Assembly: GCA_028683385.1 (NCBI GenBank)
Contig: JAQUIJ010000007.1
Location: 186,001-250,000 of the forward strand
Direction: 5' to 3'
Origin: Prolixibacteraceae bacterium
GTDB lineage: Bacteria > Bacteroidota > Bacteroidia > Bacteroidales > Prolixibacteraceae
DNA: 64,000 nucleotides
Under the pieces are notes generated by a model. That model saw only the letters and a program-made list of their open reading frames with translations, was not told the origin of the DNA and made no database searches. Numbering within the stretch: the first letter of the stretch is position 1; the number at the start of each line of letters is the position of its first letter. The position numbers were made by a program, and so were the translations under genes. Of the stretch, positions 34,514 through 43,263 are shown one piece after another.

Positions 34514-36355
34514 ATGAAATTTCCTCCATCTTTCATATTACCATTTACAATCGGGCTTTTGTTTATTTCCTGCTTCCTGGTCATTATTGTAGGCATTTGG
34601 ATTTCAGAACTTTCGAAAATCGATAAAAGCCGGATTGTCCATAATATTTTCACTCGAAAAAGTTTGCTAGCAATTCGCGAAACATTTTCAGAATCACTAC
34701 TTCACCGAAAAATATTCAGGAAAAATCCGGTTTTGGGTTACATGCACATGAGCCTGGCATTTGGTTGGTTCCTGCTAATTGTTGTTGGTCATATCGAAGC
34801 CTACATTCATTATCAAAGCTTCAGTGTTCCTGCATATAAAGCAATTTTCATGCGCTATTTTATAACTCAGCAATCCATTACACTTTCAGGAAAAATACTG
34901 GCAGCAAGTATGGATTTATTGCTCTTATTTGTGCTTTCAGGTGTCGTGTTAGCCTACTACAAACGGATGAATAGTCGGATGTTTGGAATGAAGAAAACCA
35001 CACAGCTTAAAACTGGTGACCGTATTGCTTTAACTGCCCTTTGGCTCATTTTTCCCCTTCGTTTTCTTGCTGAAAGTGTTTCTGCTGGCGTTCATCACAA
35101 CGGAAGCATCATAAGTCAACCAACCGGGCATTTGCTTTCTTCATTTTTACCAATCCAATCGGTGGAAATGCCGTTATGGTGGGCTTATTCAGGAGCATTG
35201 GGTTTATTTTTCTTCGCTCTGCCTGTTTCTCGTTATATGCACATCCCCGTTGAGGTGGTCATGATTTTTTTGCGAAATTACGGGATAAAGGTTCAAAAGC
35301 GAATCGATGGCTACTCCAGAATCCAGATATATTCATGTTCGCGTTGCGGCATTTGCCTTGACAGTTGTCAAATGACCCATGCTGCGATAAAAGATACACA
35401 ATCGGTATATGCTTTGAAGCACATCAGAAATAGAAAAATTACCGATGAAAAACTATTCAATTGCATGCTTTGTGGAAGATGTCAACCCGATTGTCCTGTT
35501 GGACTAGAATTGAATAGCTTACGAATGACTCAGCGTATTGAGTCAACAAAAGAATATAACTCGTCCTACGAATACCTGAAGAACGGTAAAGTAAATGTCA
35601 GTCCCCAAACTGAAGTTATATATTTTGCGGGGTGTATGACCCATCTAACCCCAGCCATCATTAAATCGATGAAGGAAATTTTCGCTGTGGCTGATGTAAA
35701 ATACTGGTTTATGGATGAGGACAAAACGGCTTGCTGTGGCCGTCCATTGATGCAGATTGGACAATATAATGCAGCCCAAAAATTGATTGATCACAACCGC
35801 GAACAAATACTCGCTTCAGGAGTCAAAAAACTGGTAGTCTCCTGCCCTATTTGTTACAAAGTATTTAAAGAAGATTATGCATTACCTGGCATAACCGTTC
35901 AGCATCACTCCGAATATTTGCTTAATTTAATAACTGACAGGCGTCTGCCGATAAATAAAATGCCTCTTCGGATTGTTTACCATGATCCATGTGAACTTGG
36001 TCGTGGAAGCGGTATATACCTTCAGCCAAGATTATTACTGGACGAATATGTTGAATTAATTCCGATACAAAATGAAAAAGCATCTGCCTACTGTTGTGGT
36101 GGAAGTTTAGCCAACATCAAAATTAAGATGAATGAACGCACCCAAATTCGGGATAAGGCTTTGGAAGAATACTGCAATTATGAGCCAGATATCCTAGCAA
36201 CTGCCTGTCCGTTATGCAAAAAAACATTCGCCAAAAGTCGTATCTTGCCTGTTCACGATATCGCGGAAATCGTGTGCATGTCGATAACAAAAAGTGCAGA
36301 AATTTCGAGTAAAACGGACTCAGAAATTCTTTGTAAAAATGTAGCAATTAAATAG
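34514..36355 (+). CDS. HdrDE-like membrane subunit (NarI/HdrE-type helices fused to Fe-S and CCG domains)
   Basis: A 613-residue protein. About 245 N-terminal residues hold five hydrophobic helices with histidines (GYMHMSLAFGWF, GHIEAYIHY) that could bind b-type heme, like HdrE or nitrate reductase gamma. Then come two 4Fe-4S motifs (CSRCGICLDSC and CMLCGRCQPDC) near residues 275-331 and two complete CCG domains: GCMTHL, ACCGRP, SCPIC and PCELG, YCCGG, ACPLC. In methanogens HdrD and HdrE are separate proteins; here they are fused. A link to the menaquinone pool in the cytoplasmic membrane is likely. It is the last gene of the operon, with no obvious terminator in the 600 bases that follow. 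Confidence 0.85.
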   Translation: MKFPPSFILPFTIGLLFISCFLVIIVGIWISELSKIDKSRIVHNIFTRKSLLAIRETFSESLLHRKIFRKNPVLGYMHMSLAFGWFLLIVVGHIEAYIHYQSFSVPAYKAIFMRYFITQQSITLSGKILAASMDLLLLFVLSGVVLAYYKRMNSRMFGMKKTTQLKTGDRIALTALWLIFPLRFLAESVSAGVHHNGSIISQPTGHLLSSFLPIQSVEMPLWWAYSGALGLFFFALPVSRYMHIPVEVVMIFLRNYGIKVQKRIDGYSRIQIYSCSRCGICLDSCQMTHAAIKDTQSVYALKHIRNRKITDEKLFNCMLCGRCQPDCPVGLELNSLRMTQRIESTKEYNSSYEYLKNGKVNVSPQTEVIYFAGCMTHLTPAIIKSMKEIFAVADVKYWFMDEDKTACCGRPLMQIGQYNAAQKLIDHNREQILASGVKKLVVSCPICYKVFKEDYALPGITVQHHSEYLLNLITDRRLPINKMPLRIVYHDPCELGRGSGIYLQPRLLLDEYVELIPIQNEKASAYCCGGSLANIKIKMNERTQIRDKALEEYCNYEPDILATACPLCKKTFAKSRILPVHDIAEIVCMSITKSAEISSKTDSEILCKNVAIK

Positions 36356-36989
36356 TGTTTGGAAATATAAGACAATATAATTCTTAAAATCATTGCAAAT
36401 TTGTTCAATTGGAATTGCAAACCACATTTTCGCTGTAAATCGGACACTTATAGGCAGATGAAAGATATTTTAAGTTGGACAACACATATCCATCATAATC
36501 GTGTGAAACAATAAAATCACAAGTGTGATATAAATTTTATTTTTTTTTTTGAAATAAAAGCTATATAATTGCATAGTAAATTCTAAGCATTGTAATTAAG
36601 GGAATGAATTTAGAAAATGATAAACATTTCTAACTCTTAGTTGTTTTAGAGTTAAAATACATCTCCGAATAAGTAGTGTTATACCACAGAAAATGTGGAT
36701 AACAGTAGGTTTTCCTATAAGTTTCATTTAAATTTTACAGATAAATATATCATCTTCAGCTAGTTTTTTGAATTTGATATTTTACTTCTATAATAATTCA
36801 AATAGACAATACCCTTATTAATTACATCTACCCGAATTAAGATTAGATTGAATTCTAATCTTTTTGGTTGTGTGCCTGAAAATCAGCATCACTTTACAAA
36901 CAAAAATCCAAATTATACCACGCCTGTACAGAACAAGGCAATTTGTATAAACACTATTAATTAATTATTAACTAAATATTCAGCAAACT
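36356..36989. promoter_or_regulatory. 634-bp AT-rich leader/regulatory region of the exopolysaccharide locus
   Basis: No gene is recognised. The region is strongly AT-rich compared with the genes before it. A terminator-like hairpin (36839-36865) lies about 125 bases before the OrfA-like gene. Long non-coding leaders with attenuators are the sites where UpxY-type NusG paralogues act in Bacteroides, so this probably holds the locus promoter(s). I could not place a full TTG/TAnnTTTG pair with confidence. Confidence 0.5.
36839..36865 (+). terminator. Terminator- or attenuator-like hairpin in the leader
   Basis: AAGATTAGA (36839-36847) pairs exactly with TCTAATCTT (36854-36862), with a 6-base loop and three further T residues. 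This is a weak A-T-rich stem but has the form of an intrinsic terminator. Confidence 0.5.
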
Positions 36990-37256
36990 ATGACAAAAAA
37001 AAGATTTGCAGAATCACAGATTTATCGTATTCTACAAGAAAATGAAAATGGAACTACAATTCCAGCGCTTATTAAAAAATATGGAATAAGCCAAGCTACA
37101 ATCTACAACTGGAGAGTAAAATATGGGGGTATGAATATATCCGAAATCCATAGATTAAATGAATTAGAAGAAGAGAACGACAGACTAAAAAGAATGTTTG
37201 CTGATTTAAGTCTTGAGAACCTTATACTAAAAGGTAAATTAGAAAAATCAAAGTAA
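36990..37256 (+). CDS. Stand-alone IS3 OrfA-like helix-turn-helix protein
   Basis: An 88-residue protein with an HTH (SQIYRILQENENGTTIPALI then KYGISQATIYNWRVKYGG) followed by a leucine-zipper-like helix (LNELEEENDRLKRMFADLSL). This matches OrfA of IS3/IS911-type elements, which binds the terminal repeats. No OrfB/DDE transposase, frameshift product or terminal repeats are visible in the flanks, so it is either a fossil or a DNA-binding protein kept on its own. The frame is intact and the codons look like those of the neighbours. It lies 302 bases before UpxY, which makes a regulatory role in the locus worth testing. Confidence 0.75.
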   Translation: MTKKRFAESQIYRILQENENGTTIPALIKKYGISQATIYNWRVKYGGMNISEIHRLNELEEENDRLKRMFADLSLENLILKGKLEKSK

Positions 37257-37558
37257 CCACTATTTTTAGAAATTAGAATTTTTAGAAAATTATTTCAATA
37301 ATAGTTTTATGTTATATCAAACAACAAGTATATTTTAAACAAGATTTATTTTACATAACAAAACTCATGCAACTCCATATTTATAAGGATAGATACTTAA
37401 AATTAAAATCAGGAGTGATGTCGGAAAACACGTATTGATTCCTAAGTTTTTCTAGCTTAATTTTATAGCATTAAAGAAATTCTAAAGGCACACACACTGT
37501 GCTAATTAGAATTAATTAGAAATTATTCTAATTAAAATAGAACCAATAATGTTATGAA
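37257..37558. promoter_or_regulatory. 302-bp region directly before the UpxY-like gene
   Basis: AT-rich non-coding stretch between the OrfA-like gene and UpxY, with repeated TTAGAAT/ATTCTAA words and the inverted repeat at 37512-37535. No gene or OrfB remnant is seen. Confidence 0.5.
37512..37535. promoter_or_regulatory. Perfect inverted repeat before UpxY (operator-like)
   Basis: TTAATTAGAA (37512-37521) and TTCTAATTAA (37526-37535) are exact reverse complements with a 4-base spacer, ending 23 bases before the UpxY start. The size and symmetry fit a dimeric DNA-binding protein. A further AATTAGAA half-site lies at 37504-37511. Confidence 0.45.
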
Positions 37559-38113
37559 ATGACGATTTTGGAAAAACAAAAATATCAATGGTATGCAATA
37601 TATACTAGAGCAAACGGAGAAAAGAAACTTTTTGACAATTTGCAGGTAAAAAACATCGAATGTTATTTACCAACAAGGAGGGTGTTAAAAACTTGGAGCG
37701 ACCGAAAAAAATGGGTTGAAGAACCATTGTTTAAGTGCTACATTTTCGTAAAAGTCAGTTACAAAGAGTTCTTTAATGTTCTAAACACCGCCGGAGCTAT
37801 TTGTTATATAAGTTTTGGTGGACGAGCGCAACCCATCCCTGAATATCAAATTAACAGCGTTAGAAACTTTCTTTGCCAATGTGATCAAGAGATTTCCCTA
37901 ACTTATGATCATATTCAAAAGGGTGCTTCTGTAGAGGTATTAAGAGGATCATTAAAAGGTGTAAAAGGTGAAGTTGTCAATATTCATGGACAAACGAGAC
38001 TTTTGATTCGAATTGACTCACTAAATTGTAGCCTTTATGTTAACATTTCCAGAGATGATGTAAAATTACTTGAAGACAATTACACACAAAAAAAACTCAG
38101 TTATGATTGTTAA
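37559..38113 (+). CDS. UpxY-type NusG-like transcription antiterminator
   Basis: A 184-residue NusG paralogue. The NGN domain begins QWYAIYTRANGEKKLFDNL and includes PTRRVLKTWSDRKKWVEEPL. A KOW domain follows (GASVEVLRGSLKGVKGEVV). In Bacteroides fragilis, UpxY proteins bind the leader of their own capsule operon and let RNA polymerase read the whole locus. Being first in the locus, this gene likely performs that role here for the 26 kb downstream. It is preceded by an inverted repeat and a long AT-rich leader. Housekeeping NusG is excluded by genomic context, as no secE or rplK neighbours are present. Confidence 0.87.
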   Translation: MTILEKQKYQWYAIYTRANGEKKLFDNLQVKNIECYLPTRRVLKTWSDRKKWVEEPLFKCYIFVKVSYKEFFNVLNTAGAICYISFGGRAQPIPEYQINSVRNFLCQCDQEISLTYDHIQKGASVEVLRGSLKGVKGEVVNIHGQTRLLIRIDSLNCSLYVNISRDDVKLLEDNYTQKKLSYDC

Positions 38114-38298
38114 TTCATAACCAACAAAATGAAAATTAATATTTTAGCATTTAATATTAATTTGAGTTATCTTCTCGTCAAAATTTGCGAAACTCTCTGA
38201 TCTAGCTTTTTATTTTGACATTTAAAGAGTTGATAGAATAGCCAATAAATTCAATTGCACAATCTTTTTCTTTCATTTTTACATAACAACAAAATATA

Positions 38299-39699
38299 AT
38301 GCTTAAGGAAAGAGAACCAGTTCTTGAAAAATTAAATGTAGTTTTTCAGGTAATTTTGACCATTTTATGTTTTGATGGTGCAAAATGGTTGACACATGAG
38401 TTTTTTGTACCTGTACAAAGTGACCTAACACAATATAAAACGTTACTCTTCATTATTGTTCCGCTTTGGTTATTAATCCTTAACCAGTCAAATTTAGGCC
38501 GAATTGGCCGTTTGAAAATGTATTCAGTCTTATTTATTGAATACTTAACCTCGATAATTATTGGAAATGTTTTACTTTATGTCGCCATTGTTTTTCTAGA
38601 TCTCAATGAAGTATCCAGATTAGTATTAGGCATTTTTGCAATATTAAATTTAATAGTATTATATTCTTATAAGTTCATTTTATCAGCAACAATGAAATAC
38701 CTTCGGAGAGAGGGGTTGAATAGCAGATTAATTTTGATTATTGCGGATGAAGATTCAAGTTATTTTATTGACCGGTTGGTGGAAACTAAAGATTGGGGAT
38801 ATCGAATATGGGCAATTATGACTGATGATGAAGTTATTAAATCTAAATATGGCAATGAATTCCACATTATACCGTGCGCAAAGGATCTCTCTGAAGTAAT
38901 TGATAATAAGTCGATTGACGAGGTGTTCTACTGCAAAAGCTCATTAGAACAAAATGAAATTCAGAAGTATATATATTCATGTGCAGAAGTTGGAGTTGTT
39001 TTTCGAATGCAATCGTTATTACTAAACTACATAAAGATGCAATCTACGCTCTCTTTTCTAAATCAAATGCCATTTTTAACCTTTAGAAATACACCAGATA
39101 ATTATCTGGCACTAAAATTTAAAGTAATGCTCGATTATATAATCTCCATTTCTGTTCTCATCATTTTTTCACCAATTATGTTAATTATAGCATTTTTGAT
39201 TAAACTTGATGGCGGGCCAGTCTTTTTTATGCAAAAAAGGATGGGCTTAAATGGGAGACAATTTTTTTGTTACAAATTTAGAACAATGGTTGTTAATGCG
39301 GAAAGTCTAAAGGAATCACTTCAAGCCCAAAATGAGCAGGAGGGTCCTGTTTTCAAGATAAAGCACGACCCGAGAGTAACTAGAATTGGTCAGTTTTTAC
39401 GTAAAACCTCATTGGATGAGTTACCTCAGTTTATAAACGTTTTGAAAGGTGAAATGGCAGTTGTTGGTCCGAGACCACCAATTCCATCTGAAGTAAAACA
39501 ATATATACGATGGCAAAATAGAAGATTAAGTATGAAGCCTGGAATAACTTGTATCTGGCAGGTATCCGGAAGAAACAATATTCCTTTTGACCAATGGATG
39601 AAAATGGATATGCAGTACATCGACACATGGTCATTAAAATTAGATTTAATTATCCTTTTAAAGACTATAAAGGTCGTGTTAACAGGTGATGGCCAATAA
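38299..39699 (+). CDS. Polyprenyl-phosphate sugar-1-phosphate transferase (WcaJ/WbaP-like)
   Basis: A 466-residue polyprenyl glycosylphosphotransferase. Four transmembrane helices lie in the first 130 residues, then a soluble CoA-binding-like region, then a re-entrant helix (IISISVLIIFSPIMLIIAF) and the catalytic C-terminal domain. The latter shows FFMQKRMGLNGRQFFCYKFRTM, LRKTSLDELPQFINVLKGE and MAVVGPRPP, which are family signatures. It starts the repeat unit by transferring a sugar-1-phosphate (glucose, galactose or an N-acetyl-hexosamine derivative) to undecaprenyl phosphate in the inner membrane. The donor cannot be fixed by eye. Confidence 0.93.
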   Translation: MLKEREPVLEKLNVVFQVILTILCFDGAKWLTHEFFVPVQSDLTQYKTLLFIIVPLWLLILNQSNLGRIGRLKMYSVLFIEYLTSIIIGNVLLYVAIVFLDLNEVSRLVLGIFAILNLIVLYSYKFILSATMKYLRREGLNSRLILIIADEDSSYFIDRLVETKDWGYRIWAIMTDDEVIKSKYGNEFHIIPCAKDLSEVIDNKSIDEVFYCKSSLEQNEIQKYIYSCAEVGVVFRMQSLLLNYIKMQSTLSFLNQMPFLTFRNTPDNYLALKFKVMLDYIISISVLIIFSPIMLIIAFLIKLDGGPVFFMQKRMGLNGRQFFCYKFRTMVVNAESLKESLQAQNEQEGPVFKIKHDPRVTRIGQFLRKTSLDELPQFINVLKGEMAVVGPRPPIPSEVKQYIRWQNRRLSMKPGITCIWQVSGRNNIPFDQWMKMDMQYIDTWSLKLDLIILLKTIKVVLTGDGQ

Positions 39700-39809
39700 T
39701 TAAAATGATAATATTGTATTCAGAAAGTCAAACGCAACTATTTTCAGGATTTATTGAATATTTTAGCTATATCAAATAGCCTTAAAAAAAACATACAAAT
39801 ACTTTTCAA

Positions 39810-40622
39810 ATGAATTTAAATCAATCCAAATTAAGTGTTCAAAATGGTATAACACTCATTATAATCATTTCAATTTCGACATTATTTTCTTGCCGTAGTA
39901 GCAAGGATCTAATTTTTTTAAAAGATGTAACCAATAATGAAATTAATCGTGGCTTGCCTGCCGAGTATATACTGAAAACAGGTGATATATTATATATCAG
40001 TATAAAATCTATGAACCCTGAAGTTAACCTTTTGTACAATCCTGAATCAAACATGGAAAACAGCACAGGGCAAGGTTATCAGAAGTATACAACACCAAGT
40101 GGAGCTTACCTTTATGGATTTGAAATTGATCCGGAAGAAAATATTAAACTACCGATGTTGGGCAAAATCAATGTATCAGGGATCCCAATTTCACAAATTG
40201 AATCTGTTGTACAAAAGAAAGCAGATGAATTTCTCAAAGATGCTATTGTTAAGGTGAAACTTTTGAATTTTAAGTTTACGGTTTCCGGTGAGGTTCGTAG
40301 GCCTGGAGATTATTATAATTACAATAATTCAATCAATGTTTTGGAAGCTTTAGCCATGGCAAACGGAAATACAGATTATGCCACGATAAAAAAAGTTATG
40401 GTGGTGCGACCTGTGCCAGAAGGCAGAAAAACATACATGCTTGATTTGAGCTCTAAAAGTGCTTATCTCTCAGAAGCCTTTTATCTCCAGCCAAACGATT
40501 TTATTATTGTACAACCAGACAAATACAAAAACTTTCAACTAAATAGCCAAGCATACTCTTTAGTTTTATCTTCACTGTCTGTACTTATAGCTGTACTTGG
40601 ATTTGTAATTCCTAAATTATAA
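39810..40622 (+). CDS. wza: Polysaccharide export lipoprotein (Wza/OPX family)
   Basis: A 270-residue outer-membrane export protein with a lipoprotein signal (STLFSC, cysteine at about residue 28). The Poly_export domain starts at YILKTGDILYISIKSMNP. An SLBB-like part follows (FTVSGEVRRPGDYYN and NSINVLEALAMANG). A C-terminal hydrophobic helix (SLVLSSLSVLIAVLGFVI) is seen instead of the amphipathic helix of E. coli Wza, as is common in Bacteroidota. It should form the outer-membrane pore with the Wzc-like protein below. Confidence 0.9.
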   Translation: MNLNQSKLSVQNGITLIIIISISTLFSCRSSKDLIFLKDVTNNEINRGLPAEYILKTGDILYISIKSMNPEVNLLYNPESNMENSTGQGYQKYTTPSGAYLYGFEIDPEENIKLPMLGKINVSGIPISQIESVVQKKADEFLKDAIVKVKLLNFKFTVSGEVRRPGDYYNYNNSINVLEALAMANGNTDYATIKKVMVVRPVPEGRKTYMLDLSSKSAYLSEAFYLQPNDFIIVQPDKYKNFQLNSQAYSLVLSSLSVLIAVLGFVIPKL

Positions 40623-40659
40623 TTTAATTCCAACATACAGAAAGAGAGTTAACTTAAAG

Positions 40660-40703
40660 GAAAAAGAAAGAAAAAAGAAAGAAAAAAGAAAGAAAAAGTA
40701 AAT
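40660..40703 (+). repeat. GAAAAAAGAAA microsatellite upstream of wzc
   Basis: About four units of an 11-base purine repeat. The first is one base short and the last has one mismatch. It lies 78 bases before the wzc start in the wza-wzc spacer. Confidence 0.7.
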
Positions 40704-40780
40704 TTAAAGGCACATATCAACTATCTTCGACTATATAGTTGAAATACATATCAATTAATTACTTTATAAATAATCTTAAG

Positions 40781-43189
40781 ATGAACGATCACCCAATAAA
40801 TTTCACAGAAAAAGAAACTCAAGTAGAAGAGTTTGATATAAAAAAAATCATTTATCTAATACGTCGTCAATGGTATTGGCTAGCCTTTTTTGGTTTCTTG
40901 GGATTACTATTAGCATATGGATTTAACAAAATTACTAAACCAAGATACCAAATTAGCACATCTATATTAGTTCCCGAAAAGTCTGATGCATTGAACATGA
41001 AAAGTATTTTTCAGGGGATTGTTGATGTACCAAAAAATAATATTTATAACCAGGTTGAAATTATAAAATCCTATTATAATATAAATCAAGCCCTTTTAAA
41101 CCTGAACTGGAGAACAAGTTGGTACTCAAAAAATTTGTTTATATGGAGAGATATATATAAACAGGAACCTTTTGATGTACAAGAGACCCCAAATTTCATA
41201 AATACAACAGGTATTGCTGTATACATAAAACCTACTACAGATAATAATTACATAATATCTTATAATGCAAAAATTGAAAAGGATGGACAAATTACTGACT
41301 TAAAATTTGAAGGTTCTGGAACTTTTGGTCAGCCATTTGCAAACAAATATTTCAACTTTACATTACTAAAAAAAATCAATAATTTCGAGACTATATCTGG
41401 TCAATATTATTTCGTATTTAATGATATAAACAATCTGACTCGAACTTATCAGAATAAACTCAATGCAACAATAACAGATAAGAAGGGAGATATTATTGTT
41501 TGCTCTATTGAGAGTGATCAGCCTTATAGAGGATGTGATTTTTTAAATGAGGTGATCAAAGTCTACATTGAAGGAAAAATGAATTTTCAAAGTGAAGCAC
41601 AACGTCGCTCTCTTGATTTTATTAATACTCAATTGGCAGGCATTTCCGATTCACTCAATACTGCAGGAGCAAAGTTTACAAACTTCCGATCACAAAATAA
41701 CATTATTGATTTAGGAGCTGAAGGGACTCTCGTTATGAATAGTTTAAAAGAAATTGAATCGGAACGTGCTCAAAGTAAAATGCAACTGGACTATTTTCAA
41801 AATTTACTTAAATACTTGAAAGATAATAGTGATCTCAAGGAAATCGTTTCTCCTTCAGTAGTTGGCATACAGGATGCTTCGCTTAATGCGCTTGTGCTTA
41901 AACTGGGCGAGTTATACAACCGTCGGCAGGTGCTTTCTTTTAGCGCCAAAGAAAACAATCCCACTTTGATCATGATTGATAAAGAATTGAATCAGGTTCG
42001 CAATCAGTTAAACGAGAACCTACGCAATCTGATAGACAATGCCACTGCAAATATCAACAGTCAGAAGGAAAGGCAAGATAAAATCAATTTTCAGATGACT
42101 AAATTGCCTATGAAGGAACAAAAAATGGTTAGTATTCAACGTCAATTTAACCTCACAAATGATATTTACACATTTTTGCTTCAGAAGCGGGCAGAAACAA
42201 ACATTTCGTTGGCATCAACGATGCCTGATGTTCAGGTTATTGATACAGCAAGACCCGATTTAGCCAGTCCAATGGGTTATAGCCCCAGAATTTTACTTAG
42301 TCTGGGATTTATTTTAGGTACTGGCCTTCCTGTTGCGTTTCTCTTGCTCTTTAATTTCTTCGATGACCACATCCGAACACAACAGGATTTAGAAAAAAAT
42401 ACTCGAATACCAATTTTAGGCAATATCATGCATAGTCAAACAAAATCCGATCTAGTTGTTCATGAAAATCCAAAATCTAATATTGCCGAATCTTTTAGAG
42501 CATTACGCACTAGTTTACAGTTTATGCTATCAGGTCCTTTGGGAAAGGTTTTAAGTATTCATTCTACTAATCCAGGAGAAGGCAAATCTTTCTTTTCAGT
42601 CAATCTGGCGACTATTCTTGCAATGAATAATAAAAAAGTATTGATTATTGGTGCCGATCTACGAAAACCAAGGCTTCATAAAGTATTTAATCTTTCAAAT
42701 GAAAACGGTCTAAGTAATTACCTTATTGGAATTGATTCAATCGATCAGATTATTTTCCCTACATCGGTTGAAAATCTTTCATTATTAACCTCAGGGCCAA
42801 TACCACCAAATCCTGCTGAAATATTGGGAAAACCGGAGATGAAAAACTTGATTGATTCATTTCGTTCCCAATTCGATTATATAATCATTGATAATGCACC
42901 TACGGCCATGGTAACTGATGGTCATATTGTAAGCCTTTTGTCCGACCTCAATATATTTATTCTTCGATATGGATATTCACGTAAACATGAGATCGAAATG
43001 ATTAATCAGTATGCTAATCAGAAAACCATTGAAAATATTGCTCTTGTTGTAAATGACATCAAACCAAATTCGTTCGGGAATACCTATTACAAGTATTATC
43101 AGTACGAAGCCGACCAAAGGAGTTATTATTCCGAGGAAGAAGATGAGAAAAAGTTTCTCAGGAAAAAGAAAGTTAAAGCAACATCTTAG
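40781..43189 (+). CDS. wzc: Wzc-type co-polymerase with BY-kinase domain
   Basis: An 802-residue protein; the ATG at 40781 is chosen because the Wzz domain starts shortly after (FDIKKIIYLIRRQWYW) and the upstream frame has no known motif. Two transmembrane helices, at about residues 30-48 and 500-525, enclose a large coiled-coil periplasmic part with the GNVR-type region. The cytosolic BY-kinase has Walker A (GEGKS, about residue 597), an A' motif written LIIGADLRKP, Walker B (IIIDNAP) and a C-terminal tyrosine cluster (TYYKYYQYE, RSYY). It controls chain length and export with Wza. The G in place of the first Asp of A' is discussed below. Confidence 0.92.
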   Translation: MNDHPINFTEKETQVEEFDIKKIIYLIRRQWYWLAFFGFLGLLLAYGFNKITKPRYQISTSILVPEKSDALNMKSIFQGIVDVPKNNIYNQVEIIKSYYNINQALLNLNWRTSWYSKNLFIWRDIYKQEPFDVQETPNFINTTGIAVYIKPTTDNNYIISYNAKIEKDGQITDLKFEGSGTFGQPFANKYFNFTLLKKINNFETISGQYYFVFNDINNLTRTYQNKLNATITDKKGDIIVCSIESDQPYRGCDFLNEVIKVYIEGKMNFQSEAQRRSLDFINTQLAGISDSLNTAGAKFTNFRSQNNIIDLGAEGTLVMNSLKEIESERAQSKMQLDYFQNLLKYLKDNSDLKEIVSPSVVGIQDASLNALVLKLGELYNRRQVLSFSAKENNPTLIMIDKELNQVRNQLNENLRNLIDNATANINSQKERQDKINFQMTKLPMKEQKMVSIQRQFNLTNDIYTFLLQKRAETNISLASTMPDVQVIDTARPDLASPMGYSPRILLSLGFILGTGLPVAFLLLFNFFDDHIRTQQDLEKNTRIPILGNIMHSQTKSDLVVHENPKSNIAESFRALRTSLQFMLSGPLGKVLSIHSTNPGEGKSFFSVNLATILAMNNKKVLIIGADLRKPRLHKVFNLSNENGLSNYLIGIDSIDQIIFPTSVENLSLLTSGPIPPNPAEILGKPEMKNLIDSFRSQFDYIIIDNAPTAMVTDGHIVSLLSDLNIFILRYGYSRKHEIEMINQYANQKTIENIALVVNDIKPNSFGNTYYKYYQYEADQRSYYSEEEDEKKFLRKKKVKATS

Positions 43190-43263
43190 TCTTTGATAAT
43201 GCAATGCACACCAGTTATTTAAACGTTTAACCAATACTTTAATCTCTGAGTCATTACAATAAA

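Noticed and set aside
37257-37558. Search for an OrfB/DDE transposase or IS terminal repeats behind the OrfA-like gene
   Set aside because: No frame with D-D-E motifs and no matching ends were found, so an intact insertion sequence is not annotated.
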